A stretch of DNA of 64,000 nucleotides from Chryseobacterium sp. G0201 (GCF_003815655.1 NZ_CP033917.1:3348001-3412000), one strand, 5' to 3'; counted from the first letter of the stretch, positions 52,724 to 61,773 are shown. Numbers and translations are program-made. The notes: a model not told the origin generated them from the letters alone.

Positions 52724-53451
52724 CAAACGATATCAACAAAGTGACGCCCTACAACTCTGAGGCTACAAAGAAAAGCCAGGTAGAGGATATGTTCGACAAT
52801 ATTGCACCGAAATATGATCTTTTGAATCATGTTTTATCCATGAAAATTGATGTTTTATGGAGAAATACATTGGTGAATATGATGAAAAAAGATAACCCGC
52901 AGGAAGTGCTGGATGTGGCTACTGGAACGGGAGATCTGGCAATTACCATTGAAAAAGGAACCGGTGCTAAAGTAATTGGTTTGGATTTATCGCAACAAAT
53001 GTTAAATGTTGGCGTTATTAAAATAAAAAAACTTAAATTAGACGGCAAAATTTCCATGCAAAAAGGGGATGCAGAAAATTTACCTTTCGAGGACAATAGA
53101 TTCGATGCTGTTTCCGTTGCATTTGGAGTAAGGAATTTTGAGAACCTTACCAAAGGTTTGGCAGAGTTAAGAAGGGTAGTAAAGGATAACAAGAGTGTTT
53201 ACATACTGGAGTTTTCAAAGGTTGAGGGGTTTTTAGCACCATTTTATATGTTTTATTTCAAAAATATATTACCTGCCATCGGCAGACTGGTTTCTAAAGA
53301 TAATAGGGCATACACATACCTTCCGGATTCTGTGAATGCTTTTCCTTTCGGGGAAAAGATGAGACAGATTCTTTTAGATACAGGATTTAAAAAAGTTGAA
53401 TATAAAAAACTAAGTTTAGGTATAGCCACAATTTATAAAGCAACAAAGTAA
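52720..53451 (+). CDS. ubiE: Demethylmenaquinone methyltransferase (MenG/UbiE)
   Basis: A 243-residue SAM enzyme that makes menaquinone in the last step of its synthesis. The UbiE signature is YDLLNHVLSMKIDVLWRN (near residue 33), motif I EVLDVATGTGDLA, and DAVSVAFGVRNFENLTKGLAELRRVVK (near 126-152). The start is TTG at 52720, in TTGA overlap with the stop of the preceding gene. The next in-frame ATG would cut the conserved N-terminus, so TTG is required. The product serves the cytochrome bd and other chains. Confidence 0.92.
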   Translation: MTNDINKVTPYNSEATKKSQVEDMFDNIAPKYDLLNHVLSMKIDVLWRNTLVNMMKKDNPQEVLDVATGTGDLAITIEKGTGAKVIGLDLSQQMLNVGVIKIKKLKLDGKISMQKGDAENLPFEDNRFDAVSVAFGVRNFENLTKGLAELRRVVKDNKSVYILEFSKVEGFLAPFYMFYFKNILPAIGRLVSKDNRAYTYLPDSVNAFPFGEKMRQILLDTGFKKVEYKKLSLGIATIYKATK

Positions 53452-53454
53452 CCT

Positions 53455-54237
53455 ATGAATAAATTTCTATTAAAAGCACTGGTTTTAGCCTCAGTAAATA
53501 TTGCTGTTTTTGCAGACGCGCAATTTAGAACCCGAAACAGAATGGACAAGTTGGAAGATTTCGACCAGCAGGTATTCAGTTGGGGGTTTTATTTAAATGG
53601 TAATATAGTAGACTACCGTATAGTTCTTAATCCAAGATACGGTATGGACGGAAACCAAAATCTTGTTTCATCTAAAAATAGTAAAAGTTTCGGGGCGGGA
53701 TTGATCGCAAAATGGAGACTTAACGATTATTTAGATCTTAAAGTTGAACCAGGCTTGCAATTTGCTCAGAGGGAATTAACTTTTAATACACAGTCAAACG
53801 ACCAGTACGCTGCAGGAACTTTGACGAATTCACCTTTTATTCCAATTCCGTTGAATGATAAAGACAAAACAAGACAGATTAAATCTACTTTGGTGGATAT
53901 CCCTGTAATGTTGGAACTTCATGGTCAAAGATGGTATAATTCAAGACCTTACGTTGCTGCCGGTGTGAACTATATTGTAAATTTACAGTCTAATTCTGAT
54001 TCTACGGATGATAACTTGCAACAAGTGTTCAGATCTACAACGCATAACTTTGCATGGTCTGCTGAGATGGGTATTCAGTTTTATTTCAATAAATTTAAAT
54101 TGACTCCCGCGATTAGAGGAACATTCATCATGAACAACGAGTTGGTGGCAGATAATGCCAATACACCTCCTTATTGGACGGCTGCAATGTCTACACTACA
54201 AACAAGAGCTGTATTCTTTGTATTGAAATTTGAATAA
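53455..54237 (+). CDS. porT: Type IX secretion outer-membrane protein PorT
   Basis: A 260-residue protein with signal peptide (...VFADAQ) and a beta-barrel body. FDQQVFSWGFYLNGNIVDYRIVLNPRYG, LRLNDYLDLKVEPGLQFAQREL-like sequence, STLVDIPVMLELHGQRWYNSRPYVAAGVNY and a terminal RAVFFVLKFE are characteristic of PorT, an essential T9SS part in the outer membrane. It follows ubiE by three bases, an arrangement conserved in flavobacteria. It is needed for secretion of cargo such as the sorting-domain proteins encoded at 2048 and 3550. Confidence 0.88.
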   Translation: MNKFLLKALVLASVNIAVFADAQFRTRNRMDKLEDFDQQVFSWGFYLNGNIVDYRIVLNPRYGMDGNQNLVSSKNSKSFGAGLIAKWRLNDYLDLKVEPGLQFAQRELTFNTQSNDQYAAGTLTNSPFIPIPLNDKDKTRQIKSTLVDIPVMLELHGQRWYNSRPYVAAGVNYIVNLQSNSDSTDDNLQQVFRSTTHNFAWSAEMGIQFYFNKFKLTPAIRGTFIMNNELVADNANTPPYWTAAMSTLQTRAVFFVLKFE

Positions 54238-54259
54238 GAAAAATAAGCTTAAAAAATAT

Positions 54260-54287
54260 AAAGGAGGTGTGTTACATCTCCTTTTTT
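54260..54287 (+). terminator. Terminator of the ubiE-porT operon
   Basis: AAAGGAGGTG/CATCTCCTTT hairpin (one G-U pair) with a T-run, 22 bases after porT. Confidence 0.82.
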
Positions 54288-54318
54288 GTTGGAAAATCAA
54301 AATATAGGGACTTTTATT

Positions 54319-54348
54319 TTTGTTACTGTCATTATTTTTTTATTTTTG
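54319..54348 (+). promoter_or_regulatory. Promoter of the zapB-like / zapA genes
   Basis: TTTG (54319-54322) and TATTTTTG (54341-54348) are 18 bases apart, both perfect matches to the Bacteroidetes consensus. Confidence 0.75.
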
Positions 54349-54375
54349 CTAATAGTTAGAATATAGAAACCTGAA

Positions 54376-54678
54376 ATGCTTCAAGATTTAGAAAACAATT
54401 TTTCAGAATTAGAGAAAAAGATTTTGAATTTACAAAAGAACTATCAAAATCTTAATGAAAGATTAACAGAACTAAATACAGAGCATGAAGAATTGAAGAA
54501 GAAATACGACGAAGAGAGAAAAAAAAATCAGGTATTAGCAGAAGAACAAAAAAATATAAAACTTTATTCAGCAATATCAGGAAACCCTGAACACAATAGG
54601 TTAATGAAAAATCACATCAACAGATTGGTAAAAGAGGTAGATTTCTGTATTGCTCAGCTTCAAAACAGTGGATTATAA
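54376..54678 (+). CDS. Coiled-coil protein, ZapB-like
   Basis: A 100-residue protein that is almost wholly coiled coil over residues 1-60 (LEKKILNLQKNYQNLNERLTELNTEHEELKKKYDEE), then a short helical tail (MKNHINRLVKEVDFCIAQLQ). Size and location directly before zapA suggest a cell-division accessory protein of the ZapB type. The stop codon overlaps the ATG of zapA. Sequence alone cannot prove this role, as coiled coils diverge fast. Confidence 0.7.
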   Translation: MLQDLENNFSELEKKILNLQKNYQNLNERLTELNTEHEELKKKYDEERKKNQVLAEEQKNIKLYSAISGNPEHNRLMKNHINRLVKEVDFCIAQLQNSGL

Positions 54679-54965
54679 TGGAGGTAAGAAGAATAACCAT
54701 CAATATCGCAGGAAGAGTGTATCCGCTGAATGTGCCCGCAGCAGAAGAAGAAACTTTGCGCAAAGTGGGGAAGCAAATTGAGAATATGATTAAAGATTTT
54801 GAACAAAACTTCGATGTAAGAGATAAACAAGATGCTTTGGCGATGTGTGCCCTGAAATTGGGAACAAATGCTGAAGTGGTATCTCTGAACTACGAAAAAA
54901 ATATAAATTCAACCAACGAAAGATTAGTAAGCATTAATCAATCGTTGAATGAAATTGGAAAATAG
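54678..54965 (+). CDS. zapA: Cell division protein ZapA
   Basis: A 95-residue protein beginning VRRITINIAGRVYPLNVPAAEEETLRKVGKQIENMIKDF, the ZapA fold, with a C-terminal coiled coil. ZapA binds FtsZ and bundles filaments at midcell. The 6S RNA gene lies directly downstream, as it does after zapA in E. coli. Confidence 0.88.
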   Translation: MEVRRITINIAGRVYPLNVPAAEEETLRKVGKQIENMIKDFEQNFDVRDKQDALAMCALKLGTNAEVVSLNYEKNINSTNERLVSINQSLNEIGK

Positions 54966-54986
54966 ATTTTTTTTTCCAGAAAACCT

Positions 54987-55148
54987 GCCTACAATAATTC
55001 TAACACATTAAAGGTAAACTCAACGCTAAAAAATTACCGAACAAACATCCATCGAATGGCGCGCCGGTTATCCGGATTACAGACAGTGGAGATCAGTTCA
55101 AATCGTGTTGATTAGGAGTTTACTCTATATCACTGGATTATTGTAGGC
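54987..55148 (+). ncRNA. ssrS: 6S RNA (6S-Flavo type)
   Basis: GCCTACAATAATTC (54987-55000) and GGATTATTGTAGGC (55135-55148) form a terminal stem of about 14 pairs that closes a 162-nt RNA. Inside is a large, mostly unpaired region with a short CCGG-TTAT-CCGG hairpin (near 55064-55075). A T-rich run follows at 55149. The position between zapA and rny fits the 6S-Flavo family. 6S RNA binds the housekeeping RNA polymerase holoenzyme and mimics an open promoter. The gap has no ORF. Confidence 0.87.
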
Positions 55149-55190
55149 TTTTTTATTTTAATATTAACATAGACAATTAAAACTCAATAT

Positions 55191-56759
55191 ATGACAACAG
55201 CCATTATAGTCGGCGTTATTTGTTTAGTAGTTGGTGCAGTGCTGGGAATGCTTTTCTCTAAAAGCTCACTGAATACTAAAGCAAAATTTATTATAGATGA
55301 TGCACAGAAAAATGCCGAAAACCTTATAGAAAAAGCTAACGTACAAGCCGAATCGATAAAAAAAGAAAAGAACCTTCAGGCTAAAGAAAAATTCCTTGAA
55401 TTAAAATCTCAGCATGACGCAGATATCCAATCGAGAGAGAAGAAAATGCAGGAGGGTGAAAAAAGGATCAAAGACAAAGAAAATAAGCTTAATGACGAGC
55501 TTAGCAAAGCAGGGAAGCTTGAAAAAGACTTGGACAGACAGATCGCTGATTATGCCAAGAAAACCGAAATTCTAGATAAAAAACAACAAGAATTAGACGT
55601 AGTTACTTCTAAAAAAGTTGAAATTCTTGAAAAAATATCCAACTACACAGCAGAAGAAGCTAAAGCTGAATTGGTAGAATCAATGAAAGCTGAAGCTAAA
55701 ACAAGAGCTCAGGCTCACGTTCAGAGCATCATGGAAGAAGCTCAGTTGAATGCTAAAGGTGAAGCGAGAAAAATCGTTATACAAACGATCCAAAGAATCG
55801 GAACTGAACAGGCTATCGAAAATTCAGTATCAGTTTTCAATATTGAATCTGATGAAGTAAAAGGTAGAATTATCGGTAGAGAAGGTAGAAATATTCGTGC
55901 TTTAGAAGCGATAACAGGCGTTGAAATCATCGTTGATGATACGCCGGAAGCTATTCTTCTTTCATGTTTCGATCCTGTAAGAAGAGAGATTGCAAGATTA
56001 TCACTTCACAGATTGGTAACAGACGGTAGAATTCACCCTGCAAGGATTGAAGAAGTTGTTGAAAAAACAAGAAAACAAATCGAAGAGGAAATTATTGAAG
56101 TTGGTAAGAGAACCATCATTGATTTAGGAATCCACGGTTTACACCCGGAATTGATCAAGATTGTTGGTAGAATGAAATACCGTTCTTCTTACGGACAAAA
56201 CTTATTACAGCACTCTAGAGAGGTAGCAAATATCGCTGCAACAATGGCTGCTGAACTAGGATTAAATGTAAAATTAGCAAAAAGAGCTGGTCTATTACAT
56301 GATATCGGTAAAGTTCCGGAGCAGGAGTCTGAACTTCCTCACGCTTTATTAGGGATGCAGTGGGCTGAAAAATACGGTGAAAATGCAGAAGTTATCAATG
56401 CAATTGGAGCTCACCACGACGAGGTAGAAATGACATCTTTATTATCTCCAATCATTCAGGTTGCAGATGCTATTTCAGGAGCAAGACCGGGAGCAAGAAG
56501 ACAGGTTCTTGAATCTTACATCCAAAGATTGAAAGATCTTGAAGCTGCAGCGTTAAGTTTTGAAGGAGTTTCAAGTGCTTATGCGATCCAGGCGGGTAGA
56601 GAGTTGAGAGTAATGGTAGAAAGCGGAAGAGTAAATGACGAAATCGCTTCTCAGTTATCTTACGACATTTCTGAAAAAATCCAGAACGAATTAACCTATC
56701 CTGGACAGGTAAAAGTAACAGTAATCAGAGAAACGAGAGCTGTGAATATTGCAAGATAA
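55191..56759 (+). CDS. rny: Ribonuclease Y
   Basis: A 522-residue membrane-anchored endoribonuclease. One N-terminal helix (residues 4-22), a long Lys/Glu-rich coiled coil (to about 200), a KH domain ([30 protein letters not shown], near 222-251) and an HD domain with the metal-binding [10 protein letters not shown] (near 369) occur in order. It starts mRNA decay at the inner membrane. Length and motifs match the B. subtilis enzyme. Confidence 0.94.
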   Translation: MTTAIIVGVICLVVGAVLGMLFSKSSLNTKAKFIIDDAQKNAENLIEKANVQAESIKKEKNLQAKEKFLELKSQHDADIQSREKKMQEGEKRIKDKENKLNDELSKAGKLEKDLDRQIADYAKKTEILDKKQQELDVVTSKKVEILEKISNYTAEEAKAELVESMKAEAKTRAQAHVQSIMEEAQLNAKGEARKIVIQTIQRIGTEQAIENSVSVFNIESDEVKGRIIGREGRNIRALEAITGVEIIVDDTPEAILLSCFDPVRREIARLSLHRLVTDGRIHPARIEEVVEKTRKQIEEEIIEVGKRTIIDLGIHGLHPELIKIVGRMKYRSSYGQNLLQHSREVANIAATMAAELGLNVKLAKRAGLLHDIGKVPEQESELPHALLGMQWAEKYGENAEVINAIGAHHDEVEMTSLLSPIIQVADAISGARPGARRQVLESYIQRLKDLEAAALSFEGVSSAYAIQAGRELRVMVESGRVNDEIASQLSYDISEKIQNELTYPGQVKVTVIRETRAVNIAR

Positions 56760-56781
56760 TAATCGATCAAAGATATTTTAT

Positions 56782-56812
56782 AAAAACCTTTCAAGAAATT
56801 GAAAGGTTTTTT
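56782..56812 (+). terminator. Terminator of rny
   Basis: AAAAACCTTTCAA/TTGAAAGGTTTTT hairpin with T-run, 22 bases after the stop. Confidence 0.88.
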
Positions 56813-56832
56813 ATTTTTATCAAAATTTAAAA

Positions 56833-58074
56833 ATGCAAGAACTGTCATTATCTTCAAAACTGAAGTACATTTTTTCTATTCCCGTAATCATTGCTGCTCT
56901 TGGCTATTTTGTGGATATTTATGATCTGCTTTTATTTGGGATCGTTAGAATTCCGAGTTTAAAGGCTTTAGGCTTAAATCCTGATGTAGACGGGACTTTC
57001 ATCCTCAATTGTCAAATGATTGGATTGTTAATCGGAGGTATTTTCTGGGGTGTTTTCGGAGATAAAAAAGGACGATTATCTGTATTGTTCGGATCGATCT
57101 TGGTATATTCTTTAGCGAATATTGCCTGTGGATTTTTACCACATTTTCCAAAAGAGCATTTGGTGTATTCTTATGCCGGATTAAGATTCATCGCAGGAAT
57201 TGGGCTTGCCGGCGAACTTGGAGCGGGAATTACACTGGTTTCTGAAAGCTTACCAAAGAGTTTAAGAGCGATCGGAACTTCAGTCGTGGCCGGTTTTGGA
57301 TTAATGGGAGCTGTGGTAGCTCAATTAACCGTAGAATTAGCCGGAGGTTGGAATATTTCTTACATCATCGGTGGAGTTCTCGGAATTATGCTTTTATTTT
57401 TAAGAATAAGTGTTTCAGAATCGGGTATTTATAAAAATATTGAGATGAAATCTGTTTCCAAGGGAAATTTTCTCTCTTTCTTCACTAATAAAGATCGGTT
57501 CATAAGATATATAAAATGTATCGCTGTCGGGTTGCCAACTTGGTATTGCATCGGGATTCTAGCTGTGTTAGCGAACCAATTTGCCCCTGAATTCGGAATT
57601 AAAGATCTCAACCCGGGAAAAGCGATAATGTGGGCGTATGTAGGTATTTCCGTTGGAGATTTAGCGAGTGGATTTATTTCTCACGCATTAAAATCTCGTA
57701 AAATGGCTATTTTCTACATGCTGATGTTCACTTTGCTCGGCGTTGCAATTATGCTCTTCGGAAATACGGATACCGAAACAAAATATTACCTTTTCTGCGT
57801 CTGGCTTGGTTTAGGAACCGGATATTGGGCGATGTTTGTGACATTAGCGGCAGAACAGTTCGGAACGAATATCAGAAATACGGCGACAACTACGGTTCCG
57901 AATATGGTAAGAGGGTTGGTTCCGGTCATGATTTTGGCTTTTGATCTTTTTAAAAATAATTTTTCAGTGATCGTTAGTGCTGCGATTGTCGGTGTCATTG
58001 TTTTTGCTTTGGCACTGTATTCTGCATTGACGATTTCCGAGACGCACGACAAAGATTTGGATTTTACAGAATAA
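56833..58074 (+). CDS. Major facilitator superfamily transporter
   Basis: A 413-residue protein with about twelve membrane helices. Motif A, GVFGDKKGRLSVLFGS, lies in the loop between helices 2 and 3 (near residue 74), and RFIAGIGLAGELGAGITLVSESLP (near 118) is typical of the metabolite:H+ symporter group. A Lys-rich loop splits the two halves. Substrate is not identifiable. It lies 20 bases downstream of the rny terminator, alone. Confidence 0.82.
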   Translation: MQELSLSSKLKYIFSIPVIIAALGYFVDIYDLLLFGIVRIPSLKALGLNPDVDGTFILNCQMIGLLIGGIFWGVFGDKKGRLSVLFGSILVYSLANIACGFLPHFPKEHLVYSYAGLRFIAGIGLAGELGAGITLVSESLPKSLRAIGTSVVAGFGLMGAVVAQLTVELAGGWNISYIIGGVLGIMLLFLRISVSESGIYKNIEMKSVSKGNFLSFFTNKDRFIRYIKCIAVGLPTWYCIGILAVLANQFAPEFGIKDLNPGKAIMWAYVGISVGDLASGFISHALKSRKMAIFYMLMFTLLGVAIMLFGNTDTETKYYLFCVWLGLGTGYWAMFVTLAAEQFGTNIRNTATTTVPNMVRGLVPVMILAFDLFKNNFSVIVSAAIVGVIVFALALYSALTISETHDKDLDFTE

Positions 58075-58176
58075 GGTGTTTAAATAATATTTCTCTATTT
58101 TTATCGTTATTTAAATAGTAATTCAATTGATATCAATGGATTATTAAATAAAAAATAAATTATGTTGCAAATAATA

Positions 58177-58184
58177 TATTTTTG
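58177..58184 (+). promoter_or_regulatory. Promoter -7 box of the bacteriocin-like peptide
   Basis: TATTTTTG is a perfect TAnnTTTG box, 50 bases before the ATG at 58235. Confidence 0.55.
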
Positions 58185-58234
58185 TTTAACTTTGAGATGA
58201 TTAAACTATATTGTTAACTTCAAAACCAAATCAC

Positions 58235-58420
58235 ATGTCAAACAACATTTTAAAAAACGCCAAGAAATTAAGAAAAGATGATCTTAAAAACATCATCGGA
58301 GGAATCGGTAAAATAGGAACTCCGGATTTATCGCTTTGCGGATGTAGCTGCACAGGAGCAGTGACAGGACCTAAATATTGCTCACAATATATCGGTTGTC
58401 CGCAGGTAATTACTTGCTAA
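58235..58420 (+). CDS. Cys-rich bacteriocin-like peptide with double-glycine leader
   Basis: Starting at 58235 the product has 61 residues. The leader (MSNNILKNAKKLRKDDLKNIIGG) ends in Gly-Gly, the cleavage site of C39-peptidase transporters. The 38-residue core (IGKIGTPDLSLCGCSCTG ... YCSQYIGCPQVITC) contains six Cys. Similar peptides are numerous in Chryseobacterium and are usually annotated as bacteriocin-like. No peptidase-transporter or modification enzyme is encoded nearby, so export must rely on a machine elsewhere. Antimicrobial action is unproven. The earlier TTG at 58211 would add eight residues and is unlikely. Confidence 0.75.
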   Translation: MSNNILKNAKKLRKDDLKNIIGGIGKIGTPDLSLCGCSCTGAVTGPKYCSQYIGCPQVITC

Positions 58421-58476
58421 GCAATTTTTAGAATTATTTCAACAAGAAATAAACATTTCCACATTTAATACGCAAG

Positions 58477-58508
58477 AGCCTTCTGGAATTTTCCAAAAGG
58501 CTTTTGTA
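58477..58508. terminator. Bidirectional terminator
   Basis: AGCCTTCTGGAA/TTCCAAAAGGCT hairpin (one mismatch) between the peptide gene and the convergent YeiH gene, with T-rich flanks. Confidence 0.78.
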
Positions 58509-58511
58509 TTT

Positions 58512-59447
58512 TTAATGGATGATATACAATAAACTACCCACACTTATGGTGATCCAGAGCATGATAGCAACCGCCAAAGGCTTTATCCCAATTGTTTTTA
58601 ATGTTTGAAGGGATAGGGTAGAACCAATGAAGAACAGCGTAAGATTCAACCCGGATTTTGCTAAAACAGTTATTACAGAACCAAAACTTTCAAAAAAAGG
58701 AAAATAGGTATTCAGTAAAATCGCAAGAATAAAGTAGCCGATGAAATAAGGGATTTTAATTTTCGATTCTTTATTTTTAAAAATAAACATCGTCATAATT
58801 GATACCGGAATAATCCATAAAGCACGAGCCAACTTTACCGTTGTGGCCATTTTTAAAGCCTCATTTCCATATTTACTTGCTGCTCCTACAACAGAACTCG
58901 TATCATGAATTCCAACGGCGCACCACAGCCCGAATTGCTCTTGTGAGAGATTCAGAAAATGTCCGATCGGAGGATACACAAAAAGTGCGACAGAATTTAA
59001 TGTAAAAATAATGGCAAGAGCCAACGAAATTTGCTTCGTACTAGGTTTGATGATTGGAGAGGTTGCAGCAATAGCGCTTCCGCCACAGATCGCGGTTCCG
59101 ACAGAAATTAAATAAGATAATGATTTATCCAGCTTAAAGATTTTTCCTAAAAAATATCCTAAAATCATGACGGTTGCAATACTGATGACTGTTAAAACCA
59201 ATCCTGTTTTTCCGGCTTGTAAGGCTTCATTTAATTTTAATCCGAAACCTAATCCTACAATGGAGATCTGCAATAACAGATGAATATATTGATGCAAATT
59301 TTTTTCAAACGGATTGCCTATAAAAACAGCTAAAATAATTCCTAAAGCCAAAGCGATCGGAGATGAAACAAATGGGATCAGACAAAGTATTGCCAATCCA
59401 ACGAAAATTATTCTCTGCGAAGTTTCATTTTGAATGAAATTCTTCAT
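58512..59447 (-). CDS. YeiH-family putative sulfate exporter
   Basis: A membrane protein of 311 residues from the Met at 59447 (a Met at 59468 would add seven). It has about nine or ten helices. GNPFEKNLHQYIHLLLQISIVGLGFGLKLNEAL, LISVGTAICGGSAIAATSPIIKPS (the family signature, near residue 132) and WCAVGIHDTSSVVGAASKYG are typical. The YeiH family is called putative sulfate exporter on thin evidence; YeiH in E. coli is controlled by the LysR protein YeiE. The LysR gene directly upstream on the same strand fits that pairing. Confidence 0.85.
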   Translation of the reverse strand: MKNFIQNETSQRIIFVGLAILCLIPFVSSPIALALGIILAVFIGNPFEKNLHQYIHLLLQISIVGLGFGLKLNEALQAGKTGLVLTVISIATVMILGYFLGKIFKLDKSLSYLISVGTAICGGSAIAATSPIIKPSTKQISLALAIIFTLNSVALFVYPPIGHFLNLSQEQFGLWCAVGIHDTSSVVGAASKYGNEALKMATTVKLARALWIIPVSIMTMFIFKNKESKIKIPYFIGYFILAILLNTYFPFFESFGSVITVLAKSGLNLTLFFIGSTLSLQTLKTIGIKPLAVAIMLWITISVGSLLYIIH

Positions 59448-59493
59448 ATTGTAAAGTCTTGAAATCATGCTTCAAAATTCCACAATATATTAT

Positions 59494-59509
59494 TACGATG
59501 TAAATCGTA
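59494..59509. promoter_or_regulatory. Possible LysR-type binding site before the YeiH gene
   Basis: TACGAT-GTAA-ATCGTA is a perfect 6-4-6 palindrome in the 83-base gap between the LysR and YeiH genes. LysR proteins bind interrupted palindromes of this kind. The binder is inferred from location. Confidence 0.5.
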
Positions 59510-59530
59510 TTTTGTTATTAATGATAACTT

Positions 59531-60412
59531 TTAGTTATAACTAATGAATTTTAAAAACAGTTGAATCAATTCAGATTGTTCACCTTTTGGAAGTATAAAA
59601 TGGAAGTTCCTTTCGATACTGAAATTTTTAATATCAATGATAGTTAAGATGTTGTTTTTCAATTCGTTTAAGATAGTGCTGATGGATAAGAAAGCAAGAC
59701 AGTCCGAGTGTAAAAGGTAATTTTTAATACTTTCGCTGCTTCCCAATTGAATGACGGTTTTCAAATCATCAATATTAATTCCTTTTTCTTTTAAACGATT
59801 TTGAATAAATTCCTGTGTTCCGGAGCCTTGTTCACGAAAAATTAAATCTAAATTATATAAATCTTTCAGACTTAAGGTTTTGTTGGCTAAAGGATGATTG
59901 GTTTTGGCAACAAGTACAATTTCATCGGCTTTAAAAGGTCTATATTCAAAATAAGAAGACTGAGATTCTCCTTCAATGATGCCTAGATCGATCTTACCAT
60001 TTTTCAAAAGCGCGGAAATACTTTCTGTGTTATGAGTAATCAGTTCGATCTTGATGTCTTTATAATAAGAATTAAATTTCGCCAGAATTTCAGGTAAAAT
60101 ATATTGAGCAATCGTTGTACTTGCCCCAATAATGAGTTTTCCTTTGTGCTGCTGATTGATTTGATTAATCTCAAACTCCAGATCACGATAAATATTTCTG
60201 ATCTTTTCTGCATATTCGTATAAAATTTTTCCGCTTTGAGTTATTTGGATGGAAGTTCCTTTTCTGTCAAAAAGTTTGGTATTGAGTTGATTTTCAATTT
60301 CTTTAATATGTTTGGTTACGGCAGGCTGAGAAATATTCAGCTCTTCCGAAGCTCTTGTAAAGCTCAGTCTGGAAGCAACGGTATGGAAAACTTTTAATCT
60401 GTAATCAAACAT
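59531..60412 (-). CDS. LysR-family regulator (YeiE/CysB-like)
   Basis: A 293-residue regulator. The N-terminal winged helix is FDYRLKVFHTVASRLSFTRASEELNISQPAVTKHIKEIENQLNTKLFDRKG (residues 2-52), followed by a periplasmic-binding-protein-like effector domain (GKLIIGASTTIAQYILPEILAKF near 91). It is similar in plan to YeiE, which controls the yeiH gene and sulfite response in enterobacteria. It is immediately upstream of the YeiH gene and ends nine bases downstream of the isomerase gene, so all three may be one transcript. Confidence 0.86.
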   Translation of the reverse strand: MFDYRLKVFHTVASRLSFTRASEELNISQPAVTKHIKEIENQLNTKLFDRKGTSIQITQSGKILYEYAEKIRNIYRDLEFEINQINQQHKGKLIIGASTTIAQYILPEILAKFNSYYKDIKIELITHNTESISALLKNGKIDLGIIEGESQSSYFEYRPFKADEIVLVAKTNHPLANKTLSLKDLYNLDLIFREQGSGTQEFIQNRLKEKGINIDDLKTVIQLGSSESIKNYLLHSDCLAFLSISTILNELKNNILTIIDIKNFSIERNFHFILPKGEQSELIQLFLKFISYN

Positions 60413-60421
60413 ATCGGGAAT

Positions 60422-61294
60422 TTATTTAAAGAAAAAATTGTGATTATGGATATAATCTCTGCTCATTTTAATGCTTTCAAAAATATCTTTATCACTCGAA
60501 TCCTGCTCAACAAACCAGTGTTTTAAGCCTGCTTTTTCTCGGGCTTCAAAAATTCTTTTAAAATCAATAATTCCGTTTCCTATTTCAGCAAAATCTTTTG
60601 TATCCTTTTTCATGTCTTTCACGTGCCACAAAGGAAAACGGTTGGGATATTTTTCAAAATACAATAAAGGATCAAGCCCAGCTTTCGAGATCCAGTAAAG
60701 ATCGAGTTCCATTTTCACAAGATCGGATGAAGTTTGATTTAAAATAAAATCATACACACTTTGATTTTCATCGAATTTTTCAAACTCAAAATCATGGTTG
60801 TGATACGCAAACTTAATTCCGCTTTTTTTAGTTGTTTCTCCACATTTTTCAAATAATTCGGGCAACTTTTTATAGTTTTCGATGGTTCTTTCTTCATCAA
60901 AAAGATAAGAACAGACTATGTATTTTGAGCCGATGAACTGTAAATCTTCAACCGATTTTTCCCAATTGTGTAATAATGTTCCTTTTTCATGATGAAGAAT
61001 TCCTGTTGTATGATGCGAACTGATAACTTTTAGTCCAGTATTTTTTAGAATAGACTGAAATTCGGCTCTGCTTTTTCCAAAAAAAGTTCCGTTGTAACCA
61101 TAAATTTCCAAGTCTTGAAAGCCTAAAGCTGCAAGTTTTTCCAAAGCCTTTTCCAGATCATCTGAAATTGCATCACGAATGGTGTAAAGTTGTATTGCCA
61201 ATGGTTTTTTATTCGTTTTAACAAGAGGAATTCCGCAGGAAAATAATCCTAAAAGTCCAAATGAAGAAAGTTGTATGAAATCTTTTCTAAGCAT
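60422..61294 (-). CDS. Lipoprotein-like sugar phosphate isomerase/epimerase (TIM barrel)
   Basis: A 290-residue AP-endonuclease-2-type TIM barrel. The N-terminus (MLRKDFIQLSSFGLLGLFSCG) has a lipobox-like FSC at residue 19, suggesting export. Metal-site motifs are LEIYGYNG, SSHHTTG, FAYHNHDFEFE (near 170), KMELDLYW (near 200), LWHVKDM and FVEQD (near 265). Such proteins act on sugars or inositols; substrate is unknown. It follows the thioesterase gene by 11 bases. Confidence 0.78.
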   Translation of the reverse strand: MLRKDFIQLSSFGLLGLFSCGIPLVKTNKKPLAIQLYTIRDAISDDLEKALEKLAALGFQDLEIYGYNGTFFGKSRAEFQSILKNTGLKVISSHHTTGILHHEKGTLLHNWEKSVEDLQFIGSKYIVCSYLFDEERTIENYKKLPELFEKCGETTKKSGIKFAYHNHDFEFEKFDENQSVYDFILNQTSSDLVKMELDLYWISKAGLDPLLYFEKYPNRFPLWHVKDMKKDTKDFAEIGNGIIDFKRIFEAREKAGLKHWFVEQDSSDKDIFESIKMSRDYIHNHNFFFK

Positions 61295-61305
61295 TTTCTA
61301 GCAAA

Positions 61306-61773
61306 CTATAAAAAAGGTTTCATTTCATCTTCGATCTGCGTTCTGAGATCCATCAGGCGTTTTGCATATTGTTCCTGCTGTTTTTCGTGTTCAGTTTCAG
61401 GAACCCATTTTGGGACAGGAAGTTTTTTCCCGTTCTCATCTACCGCCACAAAAACAATGATACAGTGTGTTTTCTTATCGAAAGTAGGCTGTTTTAAGTT
61501 TCTTGAGAAAACATTGATCGAAATATGCATACTTGAAGAACCTGTGTAAATTACTTGTGCTTCCACCTTTACAATTTCCCCGATTTTGATAGGTTCATAG
61601 AAACGTATTCCGCCAACATACACTGTTACGGAATAATTTCCGCTCCATGTGGTTGCGCAAGCGTATCCGGCTTGGTCGATCCACTTCATTACACTTCCTC
61701 CGTGAACATTCCCTCCATAATTAACATCTGAAGGCTCAGAAATAAACTGAAAAGTGATTGGCTTGTTATCCAT
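61306..61773 (-). CDS. Acyl-CoA thioesterase (YciA/ACOT-like hotdog)
   Basis: A 155-residue single hotdog domain. VNYGGNVHGGSVMKWIDQAGYACATTWSG (residues 18-46) holds the catalytic Asp and the conserved HGG, and VGGIRFYEPIKIGEIVKVEAQVIYTGSSSMHISINVFS follows. A Lys/Glu-rich helical tail closes the protein. It hydrolyses acyl-CoA esters in the cytoplasm; chain length cannot be told. It is first in a possible four-gene minus-strand transcript running to the YeiH gene. Confidence 0.86.
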   Translation of the reverse strand: MDNKPITFQFISEPSDVNYGGNVHGGSVMKWIDQAGYACATTWSGNYSVTVYVGGIRFYEPIKIGEIVKVEAQVIYTGSSSMHISINVFSRNLKQPTFDKKTHCIIVFVAVDENGKKLPVPKWVPETEHEKQQEQYAKRLMDLRTQIEDEMKPFL

